From positions 1 to 64,000 of the forward strand of contig JAFISE010000066.1 of assembly GCA_022560025.1 (NCBI GenBank): a stretch of DNA of 64,000 bases. The letters run 5' to 3'. Of this stretch, positions 32,873-43,558 are shown piece by piece (positions within the stretch are counted from its first letter, which is position 1; every line of letters starts with the position of its first letter). The notes beneath the pieces were generated by a model. It ran no database searches. It saw only the letters and a program-made list of their open reading frames with translations, and was not told the origin of the DNA. Source of the DNA: Stagonosporopsis chrysanthemi (lineage: Eukaryota > Ascomycota > Dothideomycetes > Pleosporales > Didymellaceae). A program made the translations under genes and the position numbers.

Positions 32873-33387
32873 ACTCAGTCACTACTAGTCTGTTGGTCTT
32901 CTCGGACATCCTGTATCTACTGCAATACTCCACGATGTACGTAACGTTTAACTATCTTTATATGGATATCTCTAGAAGCTACCTATGCGTTTCGCGTTCG
33001 ACAGATTTGATACTGCTGAATATTACCATCACTTACCACGCCGCATATGTCGACTGTCCTTCTGTTGTGTTGCGCATGCATAAAATACTGGAGCTGTTGG
33101 TATGGAGCTGTGGACGGGCGTAGTGCATGCAGAAGGCGTTACCGTTCCTCAACTGCATTATCTAGCGTGAGTAGCACTGCAAATTGCTGTCACTGATAAT
33201 CGCAACCCCAGCGTGTCCCGCTACATGTCGGCATGCACTAAAGTTCAAGCCCATTGCTGCAGACCCGTGTATGAGTATCATGCACCTTGGGCTGACGCGA
33301 AGTTTTGATGCGGCATATGTGATCGTACACCAGATTTGAAGGACCTAAGAGAGGCTTTTGTGAAGAGGGGCGACACGATAAGGCTGA
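32873..33387. other. No convincing gene
   Basis: This is intergenic between two plus-strand genes. It may contain the first exon of the following membrane protein. Confidence 0.35.
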
Positions 33388-33894
33388 TACTCTCCAGTCC
33401 GTCCGTCGCCAGTCGCAGGTCACTCCACTGCAAGCCCTTCTGCGAGTCGCTTCACATCGTCCCCTTCCGCAGATCGATTTACTGTACCCTTGTCTACAGC
33501 TCACTCCACTGTGAATTCACCCACAAGACGCTATATCACTACCTTAGATATAGGTGACTCCAACGTACCTTCACCCTCAGGTCGCGTGTCTGAGTACCAG
33601 ACCCCACACCGTCCCACTGCGCGCCCAGTCACAAACCGAACAGCCCCACCGCAGCCGGTCACGGCATTCGCCGCTCATCAGGCCGAGGTCGTGGCTCGCT
33701 GGAACCAAGCCGTGGCCTTTGTCAAGGCTCGGCTTCTCCTCTTCGCTGTCTCATTGCTGGGCATACTGGTCGTTCTCCTCTGTTGGTTGCTGTTGTCAAG
33801 CCGCGCCAATGATGATGCCGCAAAGTACAACGACACGGGATACCCACCTCCAGATGATGTACCTGGCGTGAAGCCTATCAACAGCCGTTTCTAG
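33388..33894 (+). CDS. Small protein with one membrane segment near the C-terminus (5' end open)
   Basis: The frame is open from 33388 to the TAG at 33892-33894 and has no ATG at its start, so an upstream exon is expected. The first 100 residues are rich in Ser, Pro and Thr. A short amphipathic helix (QAEVVARWNQAVAFVKAR) leads into a strongly hydrophobic segment, LLLFAVSLLGILVVLLCWLL. Only about 30 polar residues (Asp/Pro-rich) follow it. The layout suggests a single-pass membrane protein with most of its mass N-terminal to the helix. It belongs to no family I recognise. It is one of several one-helix orphan proteins in the window. Confidence 0.5.
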   Translation, partial: YSPVRPSPVAGHSTASPSASRFTSSPSADRFTVPLSTAHSTVNSPTRRYITTLDIGDSNVPSPSGRVSEYQTPHRPTARPVTNRTAPPQPVTAFAAHQAEVVARWNQAVAFVKARLLLFAVSLLGILVVLLCWLLLSSRANDDAAKYNDTGYPPPDDVPGVKPINSRF

Positions 33895-34815
33895 GGGGCG
33901 TGTGAGATGGCAATGTCAGATACATCGACCGCGCTCGTGGGATAGCGATGGAATGCATGGATGTGCAGGGTGCGACGAGATGGACTGCGAGTAGGTGCAC
34001 AACGTTCATACTCAGCACGAGGGCCGCGGGAGTGATGCGGATGACATTCTTGTAGCTAAACACCTAGAACAAAGTTAGACACAGTGATAAACGAGAGCAA
34101 ATTGATACACCTGCTGTGTTTTGTGCATGCTGGTGCAAGATCCGACCACAGCGTCTTCATGCAATTCCGCCGGTGCTTTCTGCTCGTATCAAGAATCTGA
34201 CCGCGCTCAACGCACCTCTTAGGACTCCAAAGTCACTTCAGACCAACACTGGCTCTGCATGTGTAATGATGTCACGTAGAATCTGTGCTCTTGAGAGGAA
34301 ACAGAAGAGACCTCTCATCAGTCAGCAATGGAACTTTAGAACATACCGGCAAGTAATTTGGACAGCCATCGGCCCTCCAGCTGCCGACCTGCTGCACAAG
34401 CCGGCGCGCAGGCATGAATCTAATACAGTGCTATACATATCATACTGTCCTTCAGATGCAATGTACGCATCGTTCTCTCCTCGAAACGTACAACAGGCAA
34501 CGCTAGTGATCCACCTTTGTCTACAAGTGCCACCTTTAAACACACAAAGCACCAGTCCGGTTTGATGCAGACGAAAAATACCGGCAGAGCTGCAACAAGA
34601 CGCTGTGCTGTGTTCGGATAATTGCACCAGCATGCACAAAACACGGCAGCCATATCAATGCACTCTGGTTCATCACTGTTTTCAACCTGGCTCTACATGT
34701 TCAGCTACATGGACATCATCCCCATCACTCCCGCTGACCTTGTGCTAAGCATGAATTCCATCCACCGACTCGCAATTCCACCCAACTGCCCCTTTGCACA
34801 CCCTCCCATTCCATC
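33895..34815. other. No convincing gene
   Basis: This stretch lies between convergent membrane-protein genes. Overlapping ORFs on both strands at 34116-34653 have no recognisable content. Confidence 0.35.
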
Positions 34816-35145
34816 TCAAATCATTGACCTTAGGAACCAGCCGGCGAGAATCAGCATGCTCACAATCAAGAAGATGATGAAGAAGAACTCAGCATCGCTA
34901 AGCTTGAGTCCCGTGTCGGGCTGCGCCTGGTCGGCAGAATCTTTCGACGGCTTCACAGACGGCTCAGCCAGCTCGTCGGTGCCGCCATTTCTAGCGACTC
35001 GCTCACGCTCCGTCGCCAGCGTCTCCCACTTGACGCACTCCTCTCGGAGCTTCTGCACTTCCCGCAGTTGCTCAAGCTCCGGGTCGTCGCGTGAGAGTCA
35101 TGTCAATTCCTGAAGACGGTCACAGGCAGGCTGGTCGAACACCAT
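34816..35145 (-). pseudogene. Tail-anchored coiled-coil protein with an early stop
   Basis: From the ATG at 35145 the frame gives MVFDQPACDRLQELT, then a TGA at 35100-35098, and then continues without a break for 94 codons. The part after the stop is a Glu/Arg-rich coiled coil (ELEQLREVQKLREE), a polar linker and a C-terminal hydrophobic helix, FFFIIFLIVSMLILAGWFL, followed by four residues. This is the layout of a tail-anchored membrane protein. The only start after the TGA in this frame is a GTG at 35058, so the TGA probably inactivates the gene; it could come from CGA by one C-to-T change. A missed intron is the alternative. The family is unknown. Confidence 0.5.
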
Positions 35146-37928
35146 GTGGCGGAGAAGTTGACGTCGTTGGAGGATGAACGGATCGTACCACGGTAGTCCA
35201 TGATATGCAGTTCACCACGGCAATTTGCTATGATGCCCGTACCTGTGCGCTCTGTGGCAACGAATGATCAACATGTGAATCGTCTGGCTTATCGACCGCA
35301 GCAAGGCTCGGGCACCACTGGGGTGCTGGGCAAGCCGATGAGAGGACGACATTTGGGCCAAACCCTCTGCTGGGAATGTAATGGAGGAAGACGTCGGTCG
35401 AAATGACGGGCCGATACAACGTCAGCATTCCTCACTATCTGCCGTTCGCCTGTACAGTATGGTCGACACCGTTCGTGTCCCCCACAGTCACCACTGGCTG
35501 CGATTGTACGGGGGCACAATGTATGGAGTGGTATGGCAGGCAGAGCGATGACCTTAGTCAGGCGAGGATCGATCTGGATGGTACGGGTGCGACCGTTTCG
35601 TACCAGCGAGGCGCTCCAGGTCCTGGGCAAATTTTCCTGATATGGCAAGTGAGACGGAGCCAAGTCCGACCATGGTGTCCAATCGCACACACAGTGGCGT
35701 CAGCACTTGTCACCTTGTGACTGGAGGACAGCGTGACAGCGGCGCTAGGTTGTGTGCCAACTGGTCGACTCGATAGGCGTTGCTTGGTGAGACTCGTGGT
35801 TCGTGGAAACGTGGGCGCCACGCCGAAGAGCCGCAGCCGTGTGGTATGTGTGCGACGCGGCGAGCGACGACAAGAGACGGGCAAAGACGAGCAGGCCCAG
35901 TTCTTTAAGGTCGTCTCGGTCGTATCCTCCATTTATTCAAGGTGTCCACCATTTCCAACATCCCAGCATCCACCGTCTCTAATCACACCTCCCCCAGCTC
36001 TACTGGGCAGCATGTCCAACACACGTGTGCGATCGAGCAGGGACCGGCGAGAGCGCGGGCGAAGACGAGGGCGTGATCGATGCTCGGTAGCGCAGTATGT
36101 GGAATCCCGGTGTCGTCATGACGCGTTCGTCGTGAAGTCGGTCGTGAGGTCGGTCATGAAGTCGGTCGCGATTGAGCCAAGGCTGGAACCGTTGTTTTCG
36201 CGGACGCTAGCTGCGTTGCCGTGTCTGCTATGACTCAACGCTCCCTCGATGCGGCGATCGACACCCAGGAATCGCGACATGGGAGCCCTCGAGGACGGGC
36301 AATAGAACGCGTCGGCGCGTGGCGCGTGGCGCGAGAGTCGCGACAGCGCGACGGTTGCGCCGGCGGCGGAGAGCAAGCGCGCGTTCTTCGTACATTGCGC
36401 GGGGCAATATCAATGCAGCAAGTTGCCTGGGTGCGACTGGTGTGTCCTCAGCGACAACCGGCTTGTGGGGTGGTGGGAGCGACGAGCTCGATACGCGCGA
36501 CGCGAAGGTGCTGATGGGAGCCGAGGACAAGTTTGGTGCTGAGAAACCACGACCCACGATATAACCGTATTGTTAAAACATGGCTAGAGTAAGATTGCAC
36601 ATTGTTGTATGTGTACCTGCGTCTTGAAGGTGTTGCTATTCTTGCGCACTATTCTAAATCGCGACGCTGTCAAAGTGGTGAACTTGGGCGTCATTTGGCG
36701 GGGTACAAGAAGCAGGCCGCCCACACGACGCGTATTGACAGCCATGACAGCCTTCCCCTTGCGACGCGCCCAGTATCATATCCAGCCGGTTCGCAGTTGA
36801 TGTGGGCGGGCAGAAATATCCTCGTTACATCTACATATCAGCAGCCTCACTGCCGCCCAGCAGCGTTTCATTTGAAAGGATTGCCCATCAGTTGCCTGGC
36901 TGCACCCCTCCCTATCAGCCTGGCCAACGTCCAACGAGAATCCAGCTCTGGCAACGACTTCTTCGCGGGCCGGACGGAGTGCTTCGCAATCAGTAAGAAG
37001 CCGTCACGCAAGAATCATTTCAAAGGCTGACCTAGAGTTCTTAGGCACTGTCCACTACGATTCCATCCGGTCTTCCTGACGTCTCCATGGAAGGGATTGG
37101 TGGATGTCCACACCGGGCAACGCGACGGTGGGCCTCGGTGTGCCGCGCGTATCCTGGTATCCGTGTACGATCGTGCGTTGCTAAGCGAGTAAGACAGCAC
37201 GCCGGGCAACCTGGCGATGGGTTCCAGCGTGTGCCACGCGCAGGCTGATGCTCATGTCCGAGGATGTGTTGTGCCCCAAGCAGGGTCCGATAGCTGCGTA
37301 TGCTACATGATATATATGTAGACTCAGTTGCTAAGATTGCTGTCAGTCCTTGATAGCGGGCATGACGTACTTGTCTGTTGGACCGACCTTGCACTGAGAC
37401 GTGTAAGCAGGCGACAGAACGATACCAGACCTTCGTATTGTCGGCCCTGCGTGCGAGCACGCGACGTGCAGCGCTGGTCAAAAAGGGCGAACGAGGAGTG
37501 AACCAGCAAGCGTGTGCGGACTGGCGGTGCTTGAGCTGGAGCTGAGGGCGTCGCCGGGAGCAGGTGAGCAGATCCGTTGGCGCTGGGCGCTTTGCAAAGG
37601 GAGGGCGGGTACTGTACCCCTTCTCGCACTCTTAATCAGCCCATCGACTATTTGGCCGCGTGCAGCAAGTATGGCAACAAGAGTCTTTCTTTTTCTCGTG
37701 ACGATCGTGCTTTGTATTCAACTTCACGATTGAAGATCGGCCTACATTGCGTATGGTACGAACGGGTAACAATCCATCTCAACCACCTCCAAACCAAACG
37801 GCACACGACCTTCCTAACATCTGCTGACCAATCACCGCCGTCCACCACCGTCGAGCTTTCACTTTTGCTGTATTCGACACATCTTCGATACTTTCCTAAT
37901 ACGGCAAGTTGGCAAGACTAGACTCGCG
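35146..37928. other. No convincing gene; GC-rich overlapping ORFs
   Basis: Many overlapping ORFs occur on both strands, especially in the GC-rich part at 36000-36560, but none has a recognisable motif. A Cys-containing plus ORF (35403-35720) is the best single candidate yet remains unsupported. A 12-bp tandem repeat (units like gtcgtgaagtcg, about 3.5 copies) lies at 36129-36170. Confidence 0.35.
36129..36170. repeat. 12-bp tandem repeat, 3.5 copies
   Basis: The units are gtcgtgaagtcg, gtcgtgaggtcg, gtcatgaagtcg and a partial fourth copy. The unit length is a multiple of three, so either strand stays open across it. Confidence 0.8.
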
Positions 37929-38513
37929 TTGTCATTGCCCCACTGTGATTCTTTCGCTGGCGGGATTGAGAGCGAGGATTGGCAGTTTCGAAATTTCGAA
38001 AACGATCTCATTGTCAAATACTCCTTCAGAATTGCGACGCGTCTCGCTTTGGCCAATCTCGAGCGTCTCTTGACTGGGGCGACTTTGCTATCGACACCCC
38101 ATTTTGAACAGCATCGCTGCCAACAAGATCTAATGCAAATACCCAGCCGCCCTGAACAAGCCTCTGGTGCTCTTGTCACGCAAACTCACAAGGTGCTTGA
38201 ACACCACTGCCCTATCTTTGCGTTGTCTGTGCCCCGCTCCCGATAGCTTCCTGCCCTTGTTACCTGCCCTTCTCGCCTGCCGTCGCAATTTCATGTTGCT
38301 GCGTTTTACAACCTTGACAAGTTCAGTCAGATCAGGATTCTCGAGCCTGGCTTTTGGGGGCAGAAGGTTGCGCAGTTCCTCTTGTATGCTGCGGCCCTGG
38401 TAATACTTCTTCTAGAGCCCGGCTTAGCTTGTGTATCTACGAAGACTTTGGGAAGTGCGCAAACCTCGCAGCTTCGGCTCGGGCCGGCGCGTAATGCTTC
38501 GTCCTCTGACTAG
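37929..38513 (+). CDS. Candidate two-exon protein with C-terminal membrane segment
   Basis: Exon 1 is open to 38192. A 54-nt stretch (38193-38246, GTGCTT...GATAG) can be removed as an intron, after which the frame continues at a codon boundary to the TAG at 38511-38513. The combined protein has a polar N-terminal part and then FYNLDKFSQIRILEPGFW. A hydrophobic segment, FLLYAAALVILLLEPGLACV, and a Ser/Ala-rich tail follow. The donor is weak and the start is unclear: the frame is open upstream of 37929 and no good ATG is seen. The stop shares the CTAG tetranucleotide with the stop of a convergent minus-strand ORF, so one of the two may be a shadow. No family is recognised. Confidence 0.35.
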
Positions 38514-38790
38514 CAATACTCGATGGTGTTCGAGTCGATTACGTCTGAGTCGGATTCGCTGTGGTTGCCATCTGCAGGGTTGAACCAAGGACCTTTCGCC
38601 ATCGATCTGCCGTCACTGCGACTCCCCCGATGACTGACGCCATGGGATGAGCGATCAGAGCAACCAGTAAGAGCAGAATCACTTGAGAGATTAAAGCAGA
38701 CACGTCTCTGTGGAACCTGTGAACTGGCCTCTGACGCACGATCATGACCATTGCCCACAATCTCGTTGATCTCAGGGCTACAATCGTAGT
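38510..38790 (-). CDS. Candidate Ser/Asp-rich C-terminal exon
   Basis: Minus-strand open frame of about 90 residues, polar and Ser-rich, ending in an acidic tail (SESDSDVIDS) at a TAG 38512-38510. An acceptor-like TAG just upstream (near 38790) fits a preceding exon that I could not locate. No domain is recognised. It ends on the same CTAG as the plus-strand candidate, and codon-level evidence does not decide between them. Confidence 0.3.
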
Positions 38791-39707
38791 TTTACCGGAT
38801 GGGTGAATGACGCGGCGTTTTAACAACTGTCAGAGGCTGTGTTAGACGCTTGAAAGGTCTGGGGGGTGTGGATCTTGTTCTGCGTGGAGGCATGCCTTTC
38901 GAGAGATCCGGATCGTGCATACGGGCGGCCTGGGACCGAGTAAGGCGCCTCAATGCCATGCGGTGTGGTAATCTTGAAATGAGTGTCGTAGCAATTCGGC
39001 TGTCACAAGAACAGCCCGAAGGGGAGCGGCGATGAGAGGCGACTTCCTTGGTAGCGACATGCTGGTCCTAGGTGAAGTGGGGGAAAGGGGCCATGTGTGT
39101 CTCATCTGCACCGCTGTTAAAGCATAGTCCCTTCATTCTGCCCATTTTGAATGAAACACTTGCCAGATCCAAGACCTCTCTTCCTTTTTTGCTGCGTGTC
39201 GTGACGTAGCTAGTCTGGTCCTTGGGTACACGGAAAGTATGGACACCGTGCATACTTTCCGCTTCCGGCGCGCTAGCCCAATCGCACAAGTGAGGCACAT
39301 CATACCTCCACCATCAACTTCTCCTCTGTACAATCATCAGTCATCTCATTGCGAGCGACTGTTTGACCTATTGGCTGCGATGCAGCTATATGGCGCATTG
39401 ACAAAATCACGAAGGCGAAAGTACTTCCCTCTTCTTGTCTCATTAAAAGCGGACAACCAAATTTCATTTTGGTGACAGTTCACAACGGTTGGCTGCGTTC
39501 TATCGCCTTCAGGACTGAGATATGGGCTAGCACGGAGGAGGCTGTCGGCCCAAGAAACGTGCTTACGTCGTCACTTCGTAGTACTTACTTCTATCACGCC
39601 CCGTAACTTGCGCAGACCGGTCCCTACCTTCTTTCCCTTTCACACCTGCCCTGCACATCACTTTTACATAGTCTTCAACATCTCGCTGCATCTTCCTCGT
39701 GTTCGAG
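38791..39707. other. No convincing gene
   Basis: Short ORFs overlap on both strands without recognisable content. Near 39230-39260 the sequence has a short near-palindrome (ggaaagta...tactttcc). Confidence 0.35.
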
Positions 39708-39956
39708 ATGCGCCTCTGTAAGGGGACCACAAAGTCTGGCGCTCGCTGCGGCAGCCGAGCCACCCATCGTGTGCCGGGTGAATCTACGACTAGCAGATGT
39801 TTCCATCATCAGAAACAGTGTTCGAACGCGTCTCCAGAACATGCGTTCCATCCCATCCGTCAATCGTGGCTCCGCCAAAGCCCGTGCTTAAGCGGAATAA
39901 GTATTGGTCAGACTAATCTAGCAGATACCACTGTCGCGATTACAAGGAGATTTTGA
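39708..39956 (+). CDS. Partial gene with DUF5763-like Cys/His module
   Basis: From the ATG at 39708 (or an in-frame start at 39699) the product begins MRLCKGTTKSGARCGSR and, 17 residues on, has CFHHQKQC. The pattern CxGxTKxGxxC...CxxHQ is the short zinc-binding module seen at the N-terminus of fungal and bacterial proteins annotated as DUF5763, often ahead of a GIY-YIG-type domain. After about 40 residues the sequence becomes unremarkable and stops at 39956, so the rest of the protein is missing or lies in exons I could not find. The motif is clear; the assignment to a family is from memory of the pattern. Confidence 0.4.
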   Translation: MRLCKGTTKSGARCGSRATHRVPGESTTSRCFHHQKQCSNASPEHAFHPIRQSWLRQSPCLSGISIGQTNLADTTVAITRRF

Positions 39957-40890
39957 ATTTTGGTCCACAGAAACTTTGGCAACGGAACTAAAACCTGCAA
40001 AAGACGTAGAGAGATTAAGAGGGTCCTTTGCTAGCGAGAACAGAGGCAGGCGCTAAAGCCACCAGCGTAATCACCCCAAACAAATGGAATCAGCTCGAAT
40101 GTATCAGTGTACCAATTAATGCACGTACTTTCGAGCTCAACTAACGACCTTCCACTCTACACATCACTGGACGCTTCTTGAAACCACTAGGGCAAGGCAA
40201 AGATGCACTGCATGCTGGGGTCACTGAGCCAACATGCCTTCTGTGATGCATTGTGCTTGGCAGCTAGTTTGTCTGGCTTTGCGGAAGATTGCGATCGGGT
40301 AACAACAAATCATGTCTGACTAGTGTACGGTAAGAAAGAGCGTGAAAGTACTTGGCCGTTCACATATCACAAACCTAGCCAATAGCGACGTAGGCGGCCG
40401 TGCTTCGCTCGACACGCTCGGATTATGTGGATCGCTGCTAAGCTGCGGCACTAACCTTGCTTGTCAAATTATGCTCCAGGGTCAGGTTCCTTGTATATTA
40501 TCGGCGATAATGGGCAGGGGAGATACATTGGGTCGCTAGTGAAGCATCTCCGCGGTCTGACCACAATCCAAACTTGACCTTGACACCGCCACAGCAATGC
40601 TTAGCTATCTTCCAAAATGCGATCATGTTTTGCGAGCTCTTATTGGCTCTTTGCAAATCCGCACACGTACACTCGCCAGATGCCCTGGCGCATGCTTCCT
40701 CTTTTAGCACAGCACCTACAACGCAGCAAAATCGCTCTTGCAAGTTCCTTCTTCTTTGTCGTCGATCTGCCTCTGAAGTGTGGCTGGTTTTATCCATTTT
40801 GCGTGATATTGACTGACTCCGACAATTATACAGACGATACTTTGCTCATCGTCCCCGGTTGAGCACCCGTGATCACACCAATCTACTCTA
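39957..40890. other. No convincing gene
   Basis: Only short ORFs without motifs are present on either strand. Confidence 0.35.
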
Positions 40891-41188
40891 ATGGGCAACC
40901 TTGCCCAAGAAACGACTCTCCAGGATATACGCGGCACACTAAGACTCTCAGCCAGCCTCCTGAGCGTGATATATTACATGTTTCGGCTTCTTGGGGTCGA
41001 ACCTACCCGTGAGCTGTGCTGCTACATTTGCACTAGCATGCGCATCCCACTTTGAGACCCTCCGCCAAGCTGCCGAGCATGCTGTCTCACCTTACCTTGC
41101 TAACAAGGCAGCTCACACCAGCCATGACAGCCGCACATGCGCTACCGAGTGCACTTCCAGTGACAGGGCCAATTTGAGCGCGAGTTGA
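40891..41188 (+). CDS. Candidate small protein with one hydrophobic segment
   Basis: From the ATG at 40891 the frame gives MGNLAQETTLQDIRG and then a hydrophobic run, LSASLLSVIYYMFRLLG. A GTGAGC donor near 41010 with a CCAAG acceptor (about 61 nt) would join it in frame to a Cys/Ser/His-containing tail ending at the TGA at 41188. Without the intron the first frame stops near 41057. The size and layout resemble the other one-helix orphan proteins of the window. The gene model rests only on the splice-site fit, so confidence is low. Confidence 0.3.
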
Positions 41189-42022
41189 TGTCCCTCTCGC
41201 TCACTGCTTGTCGCCAGGTCTCTGGGGCGCCAATTGATCACATTACCGGTGACTGGCAACAAGGACGGATATATCGGTTCTCCTGACAATCGTCGAGCGT
41301 TTGTTTGAAGTCCTTCACACGATTGTTCGCAGCTTAACACTTCAAGCCCTTCTTTTGTGCTTGTTGCATAGTTGAAGCGTTTGCCTGCCGAGATAAATGT
41401 ATTTTTGTATTGCAAAAGAATACTCTCTTGCATAGACGATTGAACCTGGGAGACTTCGGCTCAAGTGGTTGCTCCCCGACTCTTTCCCCGCGACGTTTCC
41501 CAATTGATCGTGATCTGTGAAAGGACGGAGACCAGGAAGTGTGTTTTGAAAGGAGCTTTGGAGCAGGAGCGTACAGCCAGTATCAGACACGTGATAGTCG
41601 CACTTGAGAAACTGTGAGGAGGCTGTGAGAATATTGGGTTATGATTAAGTTGCAGGATAGCAAAGAAGTGACTCATTATGTGGTCTGAATACATTCCAAT
41701 GGTGCGAGACGTCGTGCGAGCGTTTTTTCTGGAAGTTTCTATCTTTGATCGCAGAAGGAATCTCGTGCGGTCTTGTTTATGCTGGATAATGTGCTGGTGC
41801 ATACAAGTGTCCAACATCAGATGTCACAAAGAAAAAGGACGGTAGCGACGCGGATGCAGTTGTGAATAATGTATAAAGATACATCCAGTCTGTATACGAT
41901 CAGGGAACGGGCCTCCTCGCTCATCAATGTACCATACAATGAGCTAAGATAGACTTGCAGCATCGGATCTGCCACTCGCCTCTTCAAACGTTGCAGCATG
42001 CACTTATGCGCAACCCAAGTCC
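41189..42022. other. No convincing gene
   Basis: This is the 3' flank of the 42 kb minus-strand gene. Only short ORFs without motifs are present. Confidence 0.4.
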
Positions 42023-43558
42023 TCATTCATCATCGAACCCGGGAAAGCCACTTTCGCCACTGACATTGCTCCACTCCTCGAAGCCTTTCAACAACTCCTT
42101 CAACACATGCTGAACAAAGAGTGTAGCGCCCGTCTTCCAGCCTGCCGCGATTATGCCGTTCTCGCGTAGGTCTTCGAAAGTGACCTTACTCGGCTGCACA
42201 CCAGCAAAGATTCCACGCGATCCTTCACGTTCTCCACCTCGAGTAGCTCCCCAGAGATCCTTCAGCTGCTTGTGCAAGAGCACAATCGATCCAAGGCCGG
42301 CTTGCTGCGCGAAGTAGGCTAAGTTACCTCCGTTCTTCTGCCACTCACGTACTTGCTGCTCCAAATTCTCGAACGCTGCGCCAGATGCTGGGTAACCTGG
42401 GTTCAGCATCTTGTATAGCTGCGGTACCTCGGCGAGATAGACTCTGTGGCCCACTTTGGCTTTGCTTTTGCGCTTCCACTCCTGTAGCGATCCGTAGGAT
42501 AGGAGGAAGAAGAAAAGATAGTTGATGTTGACGAGAATGCTGTGGTCACCGCTCAAGGTTAATATCTCGCGCATGTTTATGAAACGCTCTGCTAGGATGT
42601 TGTTCAGAAGCGCTGGGTGGCTCTGATTTAGCACCTTGGAACAAGCATCCTTTACAGCGGGCGAATTGATGAATTCGTGAGGTTCGCTGAGATAACGTTC
42701 GAGCGATTTCGGAACACGAAGACACGCAGCGTCTATATCGATGAACCGTGCGTACCAAAGATCTGCGTTGGTCCTTTTCAGACTGATCTTCTGCTTGCGC
42801 TGCCGTCTTGGAGATGGCGGGTGTGACGGTGTGACGAGTCCCGGCGATGGCGTTGCGGATATAGAACAAATCTCAGTGATGAATTTGAGGCGCGCTTGAA
42901 GATGCTCTTGGGCTTGTGGTGGGATGTCTGACCAAGCCGGGTCGTTCTGTAAGTCGAGGAGCTGATTTTGGATGTATGGAATAGCGTCCTTAATGTCCGG
43001 AGAAGCTGAATCGGGACTTTCGGAGTCCAGGGCGAAGCTCTGACTTGAGAACTGTGGAAAAAGATCGGGTCTTGCTGGGGGCGCATCCTCGGATGGGGGT
43101 ATGTTCTTGGTGGCTGGTGCAAGATCCTGCTTGAGAGCATCAAAAGCCTGGACTTTTGGAAGGCCGTCTAGGAGGTTGCTATGATTTCCGAACCCTTGGA
43201 CCAAATCGAGCATCTTGGGATCTATCGTTTCGGCATCTTGCATGGTCTGCGGATTTTGGTAGTCACGAAACGTTTCTCGAGAGACGTCAAAGTCTGATGC
43301 GTCAAAATGTCTGAAATGTGGCATATCGCCGTGCGTGGGTTCTCGGGGCGACGCCAAAGTCCGCTGTTGTGTGTAGTCCCCAGTAGGCTCAAACGTAGGC
43401 TGGTGTCCCGTCGTTGTAACATCAACGATGGCATTCTGTGGATCAATCGTGAGAGCAGGAGGCGAACCAAGGCTGACATGCTGGCGCCTCAGCGTAGGTT
43501 CACCGGATTCTTCATCGTGCGGTTGTCGACGCTTCGCGTTCCCATGGGAGTCGTTCAT
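42023..43558 (-). CDS. Unknown-family protein, 511 aa, paralogue of 31697-32872
   Basis: This is one uninterrupted ORF from the ATG at 43558. Residues of about 1-225 are polar, rich in Pro, Ser, Asp and Gln and probably disordered. From about residue 190 the sequence aligns with the plus-strand protein at 31.7 kb. Common blocks are a DPAW/DLIW helix, NADxW, LERYL, HSIL-x-NIN-x-LFFF, SYGSL-x-EW, GLGSI, LHKQLK-x-LWGA-x-RG, VLKEL and the C-terminal GFPGF. A basic stretch (RRQRKQKISLKR) before NADxW may be a nuclear signal. There is no signal peptide or convincing membrane span. I do not recognise the domain. Conservation between two diverged copies suggests the domain is, or was, functional. Confidence 0.75.
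   Translation of the reverse strand: MNDSHGNAKRRQPHDEESGEPTLRRQHVSLGSPPALTIDPQNAIVDVTTTGHQPTFEPTGDYTQQRTLASPREPTHGDMPHFRHFDASDFDVSRETFRDYQNPQTMQDAETIDPKMLDLVQGFGNHSNLLDGLPKVQAFDALKQDLAPATKNIPPSEDAPPARPDLFPQFSSQSFALDSESPDSASPDIKDAIPYIQNQLLDLQNDPAWSDIPPQAQEHLQARLKFITEICSISATPSPGLVTPSHPPSPRRQRKQKISLKRTNADLWYARFIDIDAACLRVPKSLERYLSEPHEFINSPAVKDACSKVLNQSHPALLNNILAERFINMREILTLSGDHSILVNINYLFFFLLSYGSLQEWKRKSKAKVGHRVYLAEVPQLYKMLNPGYPASGAAFENLEQQVREWQKNGGNLAYFAQQAGLGSIVLLHKQLKDLWGATRGGEREGSRGIFAGVQPSKVTFEDLRENGIIAAGWKTGATLFVQHVLKELLKGFEEWSNVSGESGFPGFDDE

Noticed and set aside
36221..36564. Overlapping GC-rich ORFs on both strands
   Set aside because: High GC suppresses stop codons in every frame; the Arg/Ala-rich products show no domain.
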